Assembly: GCF_900115225.1 (NCBI RefSeq) | Contig: NZ_FOVR01000014.1 | Location: 1 to 64,000, forward strand | Length of the DNA: 64,000 nucleotides | Direction of reading: 5' to 3' | From: Cohaesibacter marisflavi | Lineage (GTDB): Bacteria; Pseudomonadota; Alphaproteobacteria; Rhizobiales; Cohaesibacteraceae | Shown here: piece after piece, positions 36,501 to 44,932 of the stretch | Layout of the letters: every line of letters starts with the position of its first letter | Position numbering within the stretch: position 1 is the first letter of the stretch | Notes under the pieces: model-generated | Told to the model about the DNA's origin: nothing | The model's database searches: none | What the model saw: only the letters and a program-made list of their open reading frames with translations | Made by a program: the position numbers and the translations under genes

Positions 36501-37115
36501 AAGGCGGATGTTGCCTTGCAGGATTTTGGCCGGTTATTTGGTCCAAGCGGTCTCATAGACAAGTTCTTCAATGAGAATCTCGCCCAGTTTGTCGATACCG
36601 CTGCCAATCCATGGCGTCTCAAGCGGGTCAATGGTGTTGATATCGGTATCTCGAATTCCGTTATCGCCCAGTTCCAGAAGGCAAATGAAATCCGCGACAG
36701 CTTCTTCCTATCCTCCGGCCTGCCAGCCATCACCTTCGATATGACCCCTGTGGCCCTTGATCCCAATGTCGAGCAGGTGACTGTCGAGATTGATGGCCAA
36801 CCGGTCATCTATGCCCACGGCCCACCCGAGGTCACCCCGATCACCTGGCCGGGACAGAATGGACCACGCCGCAACCGTGTTGCCTTCACCCCATCGCAGG
36901 CCGGTCTCAAGAATGACATCCAGCGTGATGGCCCTTGGGGCTGGTTCCGCCTGCTTGATGCAGCAGAGATCAGACGGACCAATGTCACCGACCGGAATAG
37001 TGTGATCTTCAACCTTGGAGGCAGGATAGCCATTTTTCAGATCCGCGCGGGCTCGGCGCTGAACCCGTTCACCATCTCAGCTCTCAAGGACTTCTCATGC
37101 CCGAGTTCTCTGTGA
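33522..37115 (+). CDS. tssM: T6SS membrane-complex protein TssM (IcmF)
   Basis: The 1197-residue protein has two N-terminal membrane helices (about 8-38 and 47-69), a cytoplasmic NTPase domain with Walker A GPPGAGKT (138-145) and LLDTAGRY, and a third membrane helix at about 450-475. A long periplasmic region with IcmF-related blocks follows and ends in the PWGWFRLLDAAEIRRT-type C-terminal domain. It joins TssL and TssJ in the envelope-spanning channel. It starts 3 bases after tssL and overlaps tagF by 19 bases. Confidence 0.96.
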   Translation: MFKTIRPYLFNIFTILAVFSVILALAVWYLGPLLAIGSFRPFDLISSRLIAIGCILAGLIIAILAILLRRRSKDQEMAHEMTRSSVNDASKEDETVKAELAELRDRMNEALVFLRKSKLGGRFGSVPLYQLPWYVIIGPPGAGKTTAIVNSGLNFPLAESMGKKAIGGVGGTRNCDWWFTNEAVLLDTAGRYTTQDSNQDADAKAWTGFLDMLKKYRKRQPINGAIVSISLSDLSMQDEETRRAHARAIRTRLHELRQRLGVRFPIYIMFTKADLIAGFQEFFDNLGSEERAQVWGFTLPYEEATPSSDLLAGFEQEFDSLLAQLSNRSLERMQAETDYQRRSLISGFPNQIASLRSVAKSFLGDIFQESRYEHNQFLRGVYFSSGTQEGTPIDRLMMGMAREFGIGRQAIGTGKGQGRSYFLTRLLTGVIFKESGLVSNNDKVERRYRWIKGAAITASIIALGATGAALGNSFFGNKALISSASAQVETFSKISDQIPRSPIADADIAATIPALNILRDLPGNPAANDAEPPIDLTFGLYQGDAIGTETAQTYRGALNTMLLPRLLFRLEDQMQANLNNQDLLFEALKVYLMLGLQGPMDAQTVEQWMKADWAVAFSGDEQLQNDLLGHLDAMINQPMQQIALNGPLVDQIQALLAETPLAERIYKGIINAPVAKQLAPLRITDVGGPAVSRVMLRPSGKPLSSGVGGVYTRKGFLTYFVPQLASVGERAKFENLVLGSRAEEVTPQALKTLGRDVLALYESDYVTRYDQLLGDIDIIPMESIGQATQVINILSGPASPIRNILEAVSAETKLTKATQGQVAANKVGAEASSIAKETILENLDSDGQAIFNALGSAAANSSDAASEQLPGQFVEQRFADLHTLVDSPEGVPSQLDEVITRFGDIFNELNRLSLGQNTGAAIVGKNGNAAAELQAATTRLPNPLQRWATQIVAASSGAAVGGARADINAKWQAQVLPFCTRAIEGRYPFNRQAKADVALQDFGRLFGPSGLIDKFFNENLAQFVDTAANPWRLKRVNGVDIGISNSVIAQFQKANEIRDSFFLSSGLPAITFDMTPVALDPNVEQVTVEIDGQPVIYAHGPPEVTPITWPGQNGPRRNRVAFTPSQAGLKNDIQRDGPWGWFRLLDAAEIRRTNVTDRNSVIFNLGGRIAIFQIRAGSALNPFTISALKDFSCPSSL

Positions 37116-37777
37116 CGACCAAAGCTGCTGTCGGCTGGTATGGCAAAGTCCCTTGCGTTGGTGATTTTGTCCGCTCAGGTCTGTCACCCGGTTTCGTCCA
37201 GAGCTGGGACCACTGGCTGCAAGGCCTGATGATCACCGGACGGGAAACTCTGCAGAACCAATGGCAGGCCTGCTACATGAGCGCGCCCATCTGGCGGTTT
37301 GCCCTGCCTGCCGGCATATGTGGAAGCCATTCCGTCGCAGGGCTTGTCATGCCGAGTGTGGATCGGGTTGGGCGACAATTCCCGCTCTGCCTTGCCGAGG
37401 AAGCCGATGACCCCGCCGGAGACCTCTACAAGCGCCTCTTGCCTGCCATGCCCATGCTGGAGGATGTCGCATTGGCCATGTTGGAAGAGACGGCAAAGTT
37501 GGATCTGTTGCAGCAAATTCCTCAACGACTGCCATCAGAAGAGAGTGCCTTTTCTATTCCTGAGCCGAGCCTGCAAAAGAGCCGCTTGCCTTGCCATTTT
37601 ACGGGCAGTGAAGAAGAAGCCCTTGCGGCAATGGCGCAGCATGACCAGGCAACTCTCTGGATCTCGTCGGTTGACGAAGACAACCGCATTCTTCTGACGC
37701 CTCAGATGCCCAGTGGCTCTGAAATGGCGCACGCCATATTCGACCTGAATGCTCCTATATGGAACAAACGAGCCTGA
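37097..37777 (+). CDS. tagF: T6SS regulator TagF
   Basis: The 226-residue protein shows the TagF pattern VGWYGKVPCVGDFVRSGLSP with FVQSWDHWLQ, the ICGSHSVAGLVMPSVDRVGR block and FPLCLAEEADDP. TagF is a post-translational repressor in other systems, counteracting Fha in the threonine-phosphorylation pathway. It overlaps the tssM end by 19 bases and is followed after 10 bases by the phosphatase gene. Confidence 0.93.
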   Translation: MPEFSVTTKAAVGWYGKVPCVGDFVRSGLSPGFVQSWDHWLQGLMITGRETLQNQWQACYMSAPIWRFALPAGICGSHSVAGLVMPSVDRVGRQFPLCLAEEADDPAGDLYKRLLPAMPMLEDVALAMLEETAKLDLLQQIPQRLPSEESAFSIPEPSLQKSRLPCHFTGSEEEALAAMAQHDQATLWISSVDEDNRILLTPQMPSGSEMAHAIFDLNAPIWNKRA

Positions 37778-37787
37778 CAGGAAAACG

Positions 37788-38525
37788 ATGACAGATACAT
37801 ACTCACCGCCTGAACAGACAACAAGAAAGAGCAGCGCCATAACCCATACCGGCTTGGTAAGAAAGGTCAATGAAGACGCAATTCTTTCTCGCCCGGAGCT
37901 GGATCTGTGGGCCATTTCCGATGGAATGGGAGGGCATGTTGCGGGCGACTTTGCCAGTCAGACTGTGGTTCAGTCTCTCCAGTCTCTTGCCGATAATCTC
38001 GAGCCGACAGAGGTGATGTGCAAGGCGCGACAAGCGCTTCATCGCGCCCATAGCGAGATCAAAGCCGAGGCCACGCGCCGCTCCATTGGCACGATTGGGG
38101 CAACCGCTGTTATTCTAGCCTTGTCAGAGACCAACTTCCTGTGCCTCTGGGTGGGAGACAGCCGTCTTTATCGATATCGTGATGGTGCAATCGAGATTAT
38201 CAGCTCGGATCACTCGGTCGTGGGCGAGCTTGTCGAGCAAGGCTATTTGACGTGGGAAGAAGCGGAAAACCATCCGCAGTCCAACCAGATCACGCGTGCG
38301 GTTGGCGTGAGTGATGTTCTGGAAATCGACAAGCGACGCGGTGAAATCCGGCCCGGCGATCGCTTTCTGCTCTGTTCGGATGGTCTTTCAAAATATGCAA
38401 GCGAGGATACCCTGCTTCATTATCTTGATGAAAAGCCGATTGACACTGTGAGCGATGATCTACTGCAATTCGCGCTCGATGCGGGTGCCGCTGACAATGT
38501 CTCCATCATCGTTGTCGAGGTTTAA
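37788..38525 (+). CDS. pppA: PP2C-type Ser/Thr phosphatase PppA
   Basis: The protein has 245 residues from the ATG at 37788, preceded by CAGGA. PP2C motifs are present: RKVNEDA (Asn28-Asp30), ISDGMGGH (Asp45-His50), the CLWVGDSRLYRYR strand, the SDHSVV segment and the SDGLSK and AADNVSIIVV blocks. In T6SSs PppA reverses phosphorylation of Fha and so limits firing. An in-frame ATG further upstream (37749) lies inside tagF and is less likely. Confidence 0.94.
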   Translation: MTDTYSPPEQTTRKSSAITHTGLVRKVNEDAILSRPELDLWAISDGMGGHVAGDFASQTVVQSLQSLADNLEPTEVMCKARQALHRAHSEIKAEATRRSIGTIGATAVILALSETNFLCLWVGDSRLYRYRDGAIEIISSDHSVVGELVEQGYLTWEEAENHPQSNQITRAVGVSDVLEIDKRRGEIRPGDRFLLCSDGLSKYASEDTLLHYLDEKPIDTVSDDLLQFALDAGAADNVSIIVVEV

Positions 38526-38527
38526 CT

Positions 38528-39631
38528 ATGCCCTGTTTCTGCGAATCCTCAGTCACAGAAATGCAAAAGAGCCTCGATATGGGGGTCTTACCGATCCTTC
38601 CTCCGCCTCCTCTTTCCATGGCTTTGGGGGCGGCTCTCCCCTCTCTTACGCCAGAGAACCGGCTCGATATGCAAATCGCAGCGGGCTTTGATCCTTCAGT
38701 TCTGCCTCCCTTATATTTCGGCGAAAAGCCGATCTTTGGCATGGCATTGAATAGATCTGGCTTGCCGCCCCTCAACCTTGGCAGCATGCCCATGCTCCTG
38801 CTGGCGCAGACCCTCTCGATGCTATCAGACACTTTTACGCTGGATGATCTGCCTACGCTGGAAATGGAAATGGCCGAGGCTGCCCAGAGCATAGAAAGCA
38901 ATGTCTGGCCGCAGTTGGGTCGACTGACCTCTTTCAGAATGGAACCGCTCCTCAATTTCGCGAACATCGCGCAGCTGACGCTCGATCTCCAATCCATGGG
39001 CATTGATCCATTCGCCGTGGACTCATTCCCGTCTTACCCGCAGGCGTCCTTTCCGCATTTCGACTTTGCTCTGACCGCACCGCAAGTATCCATGGCGCGG
39101 ATTGTTGCGGGCATACCCAACATCATGTCGCTGGATAAAACACTGAGCCTGCCGCCTCTGAGTGAACCGGGCAGCCTTGAGTTGATGTATGGCTATATGT
39201 CAAACCTTGCAGCGGTGACCCCGCCCAATCTGGCGATCCAGTTCCCGGAGCTGCAAAAGCTCGCATTGGTCATCCAGTCTCTGGATACCATCGAGGAAGC
39301 CTTTGGCCCGGAGGCATTCGGGCCATGGATGTTGGATCGGATCGAGACCATGCTGGCGGTTTGGAACGGCTTCTCCATGCCGCTGCCGCCGCTAGAGCCT
39401 TTGGCGCTCAACGCAAAACTCGATAGCTTACCTCCACTGGAAGCCATTGAATTGGGACAGGAAGCAGCTCAGGAGGCCGCCATGGCCATGGTGACCCTTG
39501 ACTCCAGTTTCTCTCCGCCGGAGTTGGCAATAACCCCGTTTCTCAATCTGACACAGGCACTCAGCGGATCTTTTCAGAAAGTGCTGGAGATAGCCCCTTT
39601 CGACATGTGCAGTCACTGCCCCTTCGCATAA
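38528..39631 (+). CDS. Unrecognised Leu/Pro/Met-rich protein ending the T6SS run
   Basis: The 367-residue protein starts 2 bases after the phosphatase stop, so it is almost certainly translated with it. Composition is unusual: very rich in Leu, Pro and Met, with repeated LPPL-type motifs (LPPLYFG, LPPLNLG, LSLPPL, LPPLEPL, LPPLEAI) and few basic residues. The only cysteines I see are two at the N-terminus (MPCFC) and two at the C-terminus (CSHC, 361-364), which might bind metal or close the chain. No family, signal peptide or membrane helix is evident. It could be a T6SS accessory protein or effector; I cannot choose. Confidence 0.75.
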   Translation: MPCFCESSVTEMQKSLDMGVLPILPPPPLSMALGAALPSLTPENRLDMQIAAGFDPSVLPPLYFGEKPIFGMALNRSGLPPLNLGSMPMLLLAQTLSMLSDTFTLDDLPTLEMEMAEAAQSIESNVWPQLGRLTSFRMEPLLNFANIAQLTLDLQSMGIDPFAVDSFPSYPQASFPHFDFALTAPQVSMARIVAGIPNIMSLDKTLSLPPLSEPGSLELMYGYMSNLAAVTPPNLAIQFPELQKLALVIQSLDTIEEAFGPEAFGPWMLDRIETMLAVWNGFSMPLPPLEPLALNAKLDSLPPLEAIELGQEAAQEAAMAMVTLDSSFSPPELAITPFLNLTQALSGSFQKVLEIAPFDMCSHCPFA

Positions 39632-39683
39632 GCTCGTCAATGATCTTGCTTATTGGACAGAACGCTCCTGCGCCAAGGGCTCG

Positions 39684-40514
39684 CTAGATTTCGCCCAACC
39701 GCCGCCACTGTTGCAGCTTTTCACGGCTGACTTCAAAATGCATGGAATCCTCGCGGCCGAAGCCAGCCCCCCAAATCCAACCTTCTTTCTTGAAGAAATC
39801 AGCCAGCAGAATGAGACCGAGCTGGGTTTTGCCATCCGCCAAACTGTCGAGCACTCCATCAATATTTATATCCAGAGCCAACCCATAAGCATGCGCGGAG
39901 GCCGAAGTGGTGGATCCTCTAATACGCCGCACACATAGGGATCCGGCGCTCTTGACGCGCGCATAGAGCTCTGGCTCAAAAACCTGGACATTGGCGAAAA
40001 CCTGACGAAGTGAAATGAGAGCTGGTTCCAGCATGCGCACCGTGATCGGGCCGACATCCTCTGTTTTGAGCAGCTTCGCCAATTTGGGATTGGTCATCTG
40101 TTGGCAATCATCGGTCAAGTTTTCGCGCGGAAGCCCAAGCAGGTTTGACAGAAAGGATGGCGAAGCGACAGTCAGCCCATTGTTGGCGTTGCGCCGATCT
40201 GCAATCAGCACGACTTGAGCGAAAGAATCCTTGAGGCTATCCGATGCTGGCGCAATGCCCTCGCTTTCTGGAGCAGCGTCTCTTGCGCTGCCCAGAAGAC
40301 CAAGCGAAAGACGCGCATCAAGCCCATCAATCCGGGTTTGCAATTCGCTGACATGATTGCGCAGAGCCTCGATCTCTGCCCTTAGTGCGGTATCATCGCG
40401 AGGCGTGACCGGTGCGGGCTGCGGCGATTGAAAATATTTTTGCCCATAATGCCAAGTGAGAGGCGTAATGGCGATGGCGACAGCAATCAGCAAAGCGGAA
40501 AGGATACGGATCAT
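39684..40514 (-). CDS. Membrane-anchored M15/extensin-like peptidase
   Basis: The protein has 276 residues, with one N-terminal membrane anchor (about 2-21), a coiled-coil stalk (about 41-71) and a C-terminal domain with the zinc-ligand pattern of M15-type enzymes: His208 and Asp215 in SAHAYGLALDINID, and His259 in DSMHFEV, after WIWGAGFG. Such enzymes cut peptide cross-links of peptidoglycan in the periplasm. It converges on the T6SS run with a 52-base gap and might make room for the secretion complex, but it is on the other strand and may be unrelated. Confidence 0.8.
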   Translation of the reverse strand: MIRILSALLIAVAIAITPLTWHYGQKYFQSPQPAPVTPRDDTALRAEIEALRNHVSELQTRIDGLDARLSLGLLGSARDAAPESEGIAPASDSLKDSFAQVVLIADRRNANNGLTVASPSFLSNLLGLPRENLTDDCQQMTNPKLAKLLKTEDVGPITVRMLEPALISLRQVFANVQVFEPELYARVKSAGSLCVRRIRGSTTSASAHAYGLALDINIDGVLDSLADGKTQLGLILLADFFKKEGWIWGAGFGREDSMHFEVSREKLQQWRRLGEI

Positions 40515-40713
40515 GAGGCCAGCCCCTCGCCAGCAAAGGCCGCCCTGCAGAGCAGCATTGCAGCATGGTCTAAATGATTGGTATCAATTGCCTTATTCAT
40601 GAGAGCCTCTCTCTATTTCCGACAGTCCTGCGACTGCAGGCATTTACGAGTGAGTTCTCATTGGGTGACTTATGGTTCACCCTAACAAGATCAAATGCAT
40701 GAGAATTGGCAGT

Positions 40714-42399
40714 CTATTCTGATTGACTGAAGAGACGAACAAGACGCTCTCGCATGCTGTCCATAGGCAACACGGGCGCAGCCTTTGCCGGCGTCATGCC
40801 TCGCGAGAAGCCTTCGCCCTCAAACCTGCCCACCAGCGTCTGATCCCGACTGATGATATGGACCGGCACGGCACGAGAGGCCTTTTCGCCGGTTATCAGT
40901 GGAGCCGGTTGATGGTCACCCAGAATGATGAATATGGCATCGTCACCAAAGCGGGAAACATAGTCTCCAAGCGTCTGGATTGAATAGTCTATCGTGCGGA
41001 TATAGTGATCGCGGATGTTATCCCGGTCCGCCCAGACAACCTTTGGGGACTGATCGCTTGTGGCCTGCTCGTTGAAGACGGTACCATTGCCGACAGACTT
41101 CCAGTCAATCAGCCTTGCAACCGGCGTCCAGGGGGCATGGCTGGATACAAGCGCTATCTCTGCCATCACAGGATTCCCCTCTTTTCGAGCGGGCTGCCGA
41201 ACCAGACGCTCAAAGGCTGCCAAGCTATACTGGTCTGGCATCGTGATCCAGTTGAACGGTTTGCCCTTATAGCCAAGATCCTTGGCGGCGAACACCTGAT
41301 CATAGCCAAAATAATCAGCTTCAGGCCAATCCATTGTTATGGCGGGCATGATGGCCGCCGTTTGCCACCCTGCCTTTTGAAAAAGCCGGTTGAGGCTCTT
41401 GCGCTGACTGATCATAAGCCGGTCATACCTCGCCTGATTATCCACCCAAAGACCCGAGAGAAAAGTGCCATGTGCCAGCCAGCTCACCCCACCCACAGTT
41501 GGAGATTTGAGCCATCCGCTGGCAGACGCAAACCCGGCCTCATCCAACCGACGTTCCACTTTTTCGAGCCTTGGACCGATCAGAGGGCTATAAAGAGGGT
41601 CTTCAATGACGCTACGTCCATAGGATTCAACGAACACCAGAATGACATCTCGCCCCTTGATCCCCGCAAAGAGGTTGTTTTTTGAGGCGACCCCATCGAA
41701 ACTTGTGATCTCGCGCTCAAAAGTCTGCATGTCGAGAATGGACTGCCTGACCAATACCAGCCTTTTACCCAGATAAGGCAGAGCCTGAAGGTCAGACCGC
41801 GCGAAGGGAAAGGGCCCAACAAAAAGAAGCCCTGCTCCTACCGCAAGAAGACCCAAACTTAGCCGCACATAGGCTCTCTTCGCTACCAATTCAGCGTTGA
41901 TCAGGCGGTTTTCTGCCTTAAGGAACACCACAAAAAGAGCCAGATAGATGATACCCAAGCTCACCAATATTAGTCCGCCTTGGCCCTTGCCGATGGTACC
42001 GGAAAGAAGATTCCACCCATCTTTCAGCATTTTCAGATCCAGATACGGATTGAATTGCCTTTGAAAGGCAGACTGAACACCGATGTCAGCGGCTTTGAGA
42101 AAGAGCAGCAGAAACAATGTCAAAGCGATAGCGAAGGCGCTGGCAGCCGCCAGTTTTCTCGGCAAAAGGCAAAGAACAAGGATGATGAGCGGCATCTCAA
42201 GCGGCAGACGCAAGAAACTATTCCAATAAAAAGCACCGCGATGATCTGGCAGCGAGAGAACCACAAAGCTGATTATGAGCACTAACAGGAAAGGCAAAAG
42301 CCGCATAAGGAGGCTACGCCTTCCTGATTTGGCCCTTTTTGCACCAAGGCTTGCTCCTGAGGCTTGCGGGGTATTTTGAAAATCACGAAACAAGGTCAC
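40714..42399 (-). CDS. Membrane sulfatase/LTA-synthase-like phosphotransferase
   Basis: The protein has 561 residues. Several membrane helices lie in the first 210 residues, and an alkaline-phosphatase-superfamily domain follows with metal-site motifs ILVFVESYGRS and ILGDHQPAP and a likely nucleophile Thr in SPTVGGVSWLAHGTFLSG. Related enzymes transfer phosphoethanolamine or phosphoglycerol groups to envelope glycans or lipids. It starts at a GTG (42399) preceded by GGGAGAAG. The flippase-like gene is divergent, 24 bases away. The substrate is unknown. Confidence 0.85.
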   Translation of the reverse strand: MTLFRDFQNTPQASGASLGAKRAKSGRRSLLMRLLPFLLVLIISFVVLSLPDHRGAFYWNSFLRLPLEMPLIILVLCLLPRKLAAASAFAIALTLFLLLFLKAADIGVQSAFQRQFNPYLDLKMLKDGWNLLSGTIGKGQGGLILVSLGIIYLALFVVFLKAENRLINAELVAKRAYVRLSLGLLAVGAGLLFVGPFPFARSDLQALPYLGKRLVLVRQSILDMQTFEREITSFDGVASKNNLFAGIKGRDVILVFVESYGRSVIEDPLYSPLIGPRLEKVERRLDEAGFASASGWLKSPTVGGVSWLAHGTFLSGLWVDNQARYDRLMISQRKSLNRLFQKAGWQTAAIMPAITMDWPEADYFGYDQVFAAKDLGYKGKPFNWITMPDQYSLAAFERLVRQPARKEGNPVMAEIALVSSHAPWTPVARLIDWKSVGNGTVFNEQATSDQSPKVVWADRDNIRDHYIRTIDYSIQTLGDYVSRFGDDAIFIILGDHQPAPLITGEKASRAVPVHIISRDQTLVGRFEGEGFSRGMTPAKAAPVLPMDSMRERLVRLFSQSE

Positions 42400-42423
42400 C
42401 TTCTCCCGTCACCAAAGAAAGAA

Positions 42424-43356
42424 ATGGATTTGCGAAAATTTGCCACATTCTCTGCCCTCGCCAGCCTTGCTTTGCTGGCGCTCCTTGTCACGGCGACGGA
42501 GCCCATTCTGCTTGGAGACATGCTCAAGCGCGTACCGGCGAGCCATATGGTTGCGGCCTTTGTGGTGGTTCAGATCCAGATCCTTGCCTCTGCCTATCGA
42601 TGGCAGTTTACGGCTGGGCGGCTGGGACACGAGATAGAGGCAGGGCTCGCCATTCGCGAATATTATGTGAGCAGCGCGCTCAACCTTGTTCTGCCAGGAG
42701 GCATGGCAGGCGACGCGATCAGGGCCTATCGCAACAGAACCGAAGGGAAAGGCGGCTGGAAAAGGCCCGCGACCGCAGTTTTTCTTGAAAGGCTGTCCGG
42801 GCAGATTGCCTTTTTCGTCCTTTGCGCAATGGGGCTTTGGGCTTGGCCATTTCTGTTGAAGGATCAACTGCCCCAAGGCATCAGCCTTGCTCTTTGGGCG
42901 GCGGCTGCATTGCTGCTTGCTTTCCTCGGCTTGGCACTGGGCGTGAAGCAAAGTCACCTTCCTGCACGGTTTCGCAATCTCAAGCCAGCCCTTGCCAAAG
43001 TCTTTTGGCACGATGGAGCATGGATCGTGCAGGCGGGGCTGAACCTCATCATCGTGAGCGGCTATATCGCAACATTTCTCATCGCCTCGGATGCTGTGGG
43101 CGCTCCCCTGCCTCCAATCGCGGCCTTCACCATCCTTCCACTTTGCCTTCTGACGATGTTGATCCCAGCGGGTATTGGCGGATGGGGAACACGGGAAGCC
43201 GCAGCGGCTGCCCTCTGGCCGCTTTTGGGCTTCGCCAGCACCCAGGGGCTGGCTGCAAGCCTGCTTTATGGGGTGCTTTCCCTCGCAGGAGCGGCTATTC
43301 CGAGCGCGCTGGCCATTGTTATCGCTCTTGTCAAAGGACGTCTCGTCAGAGCATAA
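42424..43356 (+). CDS. Flippase-like membrane protein (lysylphosphatidylglycerol synthase TM family)
   Basis: The protein has 310 residues from the ATG at 42424; an earlier in-frame start at 42364 would overlap the divergent sulfatase gene. It is mainly membrane helices with the family motifs YRWQFTAGRLGHEI, the SSALNLVLPGGMAGDAIRAY block, RPATAVFLERLSGQI and GIGGWGTREAA. This UPF0104/LPG_synthase_TM group includes flippase domains and many proteins near polysaccharide or lipid genes. Its neighbours (sulfatase, CDP-alcohol transferase) fit an envelope lipid or glycan role. Confidence 0.85.
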   Translation: MDLRKFATFSALASLALLALLVTATEPILLGDMLKRVPASHMVAAFVVVQIQILASAYRWQFTAGRLGHEIEAGLAIREYYVSSALNLVLPGGMAGDAIRAYRNRTEGKGGWKRPATAVFLERLSGQIAFFVLCAMGLWAWPFLLKDQLPQGISLALWAAAALLLAFLGLALGVKQSHLPARFRNLKPALAKVFWHDGAWIVQAGLNLIIVSGYIATFLIASDAVGAPLPPIAAFTILPLCLLTMLIPAGIGGWGTREAAAAALWPLLGFASTQGLAASLLYGVLSLAGAAIPSALAIVIALVKGRLVRA

Positions 43357-43385
43357 AAGGTCCGTTGGCGTTACAAACACTGGCA

Positions 43386-44132
43386 TCAGCTTTCAAGGCG
43401 GGCATATATATCGCCAAACGGACTTGACGGAGATAGCAAGGCCAGATCCTCAAGCATTGCGGCCTCGTCTTTCCAGTCCGTTTGAACAAAGCGATGGCTC
43501 TCACCAATCACACGATTGAACCTATAACGCCCAAGTTCCCCAAGCCGCGCGATGGCCTCTTGAGCCAGCGATGGCATGGCTGGGGTATATTCAAAGGCAA
43601 CGAGCCTGATCGGTTGTGAAAGCCCTCTCAGAATCTCGGCTTCAGCGCCCTCGCAATCAATTTTGCAAAAAGAGGGTATGCCATATCGATCGATCAGCGC
43701 ATCAAGCGTGGTCATCGGCACGGACATTTCGCGATCCCAGACAACCTGGTGAAATCCGTCACTGCCACTTACTCCATCAACGAAGGCGCTCGATATGCTG
43801 CTGACGGTTGGATGCTGGCTGGAAATCCTGAGCGTCACCTGCCCTTCGGCAGCCCCCAGAGCACACTGTTCAAGCCCCCTCAGCCTTGATGCGAGTATCC
43901 TGTTCAGCAAATCGGCGAAGGCCGGTTGCGGCTCAACGGCAACAACCTGAGCCCCTAAAGACAGCATGCTTTTGCTTCGGTTGCCAACATGAGCTCCGAT
44001 ATCGAAAACAAGATCACCCGGCTGGATGAGTGCGCTGTAAAAGCGCTTCAAGGCTCTTCGGCGCCACGGTTGCCCATAATAGACAAGCAGAGAGCGCCCT
44101 ATACCGAACGCGGTTTTGAGGTGGGTGTTCAT
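43386..44132 (-). CDS. FkbM-family SAM-dependent methyltransferase
   Basis: The protein has 248 residues from the ATG at 44132, whose ATGA overlaps the stop of the CDP-alcohol transferase gene; longer in-frame extensions lie within that gene. The SAM-binding motif is LVFDIGAHVGNRS, and the FkbM pattern continues with VVAVEPQP and FCKIDCEGAEAEILRGL. FkbM enzymes methylate sugars, lipids or small molecules. Its operon with the CDP-alcohol transferase and RibA gene suggests it modifies their product. Confidence 0.88.
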   Translation of the reverse strand: MNTHLKTAFGIGRSLLVYYGQPWRRRALKRFYSALIQPGDLVFDIGAHVGNRSKSMLSLGAQVVAVEPQPAFADLLNRILASRLRGLEQCALGAAEGQVTLRISSQHPTVSSISSAFVDGVSGSDGFHQVVWDREMSVPMTTLDALIDRYGIPSFCKIDCEGAEAEILRGLSQPIRLVAFEYTPAMPSLAQEAIARLGELGRYRFNRVIGESHRFVQTDWKDEAAMLEDLALLSPSSPFGDIYARLES

Positions 44133-44932
44133 CGGACCCGCTCCATCTCGTCCTTGCGCAGCAGATGGAGCGTGTCCACCCCGAAGGAATAGCTCAGCAG
44201 GGCCAAAGCCATGAAAGCCAGAGAGCCGGAAAGATGAGGGGAAACAACAGGCATAAGACAGAAACACAAGACGCCCCCCTGAATGACACAGACCAGCTTC
44301 CTGCGAAACGATGCCGATAGATCTTGCTTGAGGGACGGGAAGAAAATCTGAGCAAACACAAAGCAATAGCGCATCATGCCAATGGCAATGACCCAAACAC
44401 CCGCCTTATCGAGCATATAAACCGCGATTGAAAGGACGAGAAGAAGGAGCGCATCCACCTCCATATCGAAACGGGCCCCCAATTCAGAGACCAGGTTCAG
44501 CGTGCGAGCCAAGTAGCCATCTACACCATCCAGCAGCAGAGCAAAGCCGACAAGGCCGACAAGCAACCATAGCGGCGAAGAAGCATCGGACAAATCCCTT
44601 GCGCAAAAGACCGTTGCCGCAACAAGACATACAATGACCGCCCGAAAGGACGTGACGACATTGGCAACACCAAACCGTTGATGAGGATGATTGGGAAGCC
44701 CTCTGAGTACGAGAGAAAAGATGACAAGCAACAAGAAAGCCGCGGGAATGATTGCTTCCTCAGTAAGAGCAAGATGTGGGGCTGCAATATAATAGGCGCC
44801 AAGCGCCAAGCCGAAGAGCACAGCCAATATCGCCAGTGCATTGATTTTCAAACGTCTGAAGAGCACCGGATCAAGCGCATGCCGACCTGCCCCGGATGCC
44901 TCAATAACAAAATGCTTCATGACGTTCCCCAT
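44129..44932 (-). CDS. CDP-alcohol phosphatidyltransferase family protein
   Basis: The 267-residue protein has several membrane helices. Its signature DGVDGYLAR followed by LGARFDMEVD matches the CDP-alcohol transferase motif DGxxAR(x8)GxxxDxxxD. Such enzymes join a CDP-linked head group to an alcohol acceptor, usually making phospholipids. It starts directly after the RibA stop, with no gap; an alternative ATG at 44920 also exists. Its link with a pteridine-type enzyme set is unusual. Confidence 0.87.
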   Translation of the reverse strand: MGNVMKHFVIEASGAGRHALDPVLFRRLKINALAILAVLFGLALGAYYIAAPHLALTEEAIIPAAFLLLVIFSLVLRGLPNHPHQRFGVANVVTSFRAVIVCLVAATVFCARDLSDASSPLWLLVGLVGFALLLDGVDGYLARTLNLVSELGARFDMEVDALLLLVLSIAVYMLDKAGVWVIAIGMMRYCFVFAQIFFPSLKQDLSASFRRKLVCVIQGGVLCFCLMPVVSPHLSGSLAFMALALLSYSFGVDTLHLLRKDEMERVR

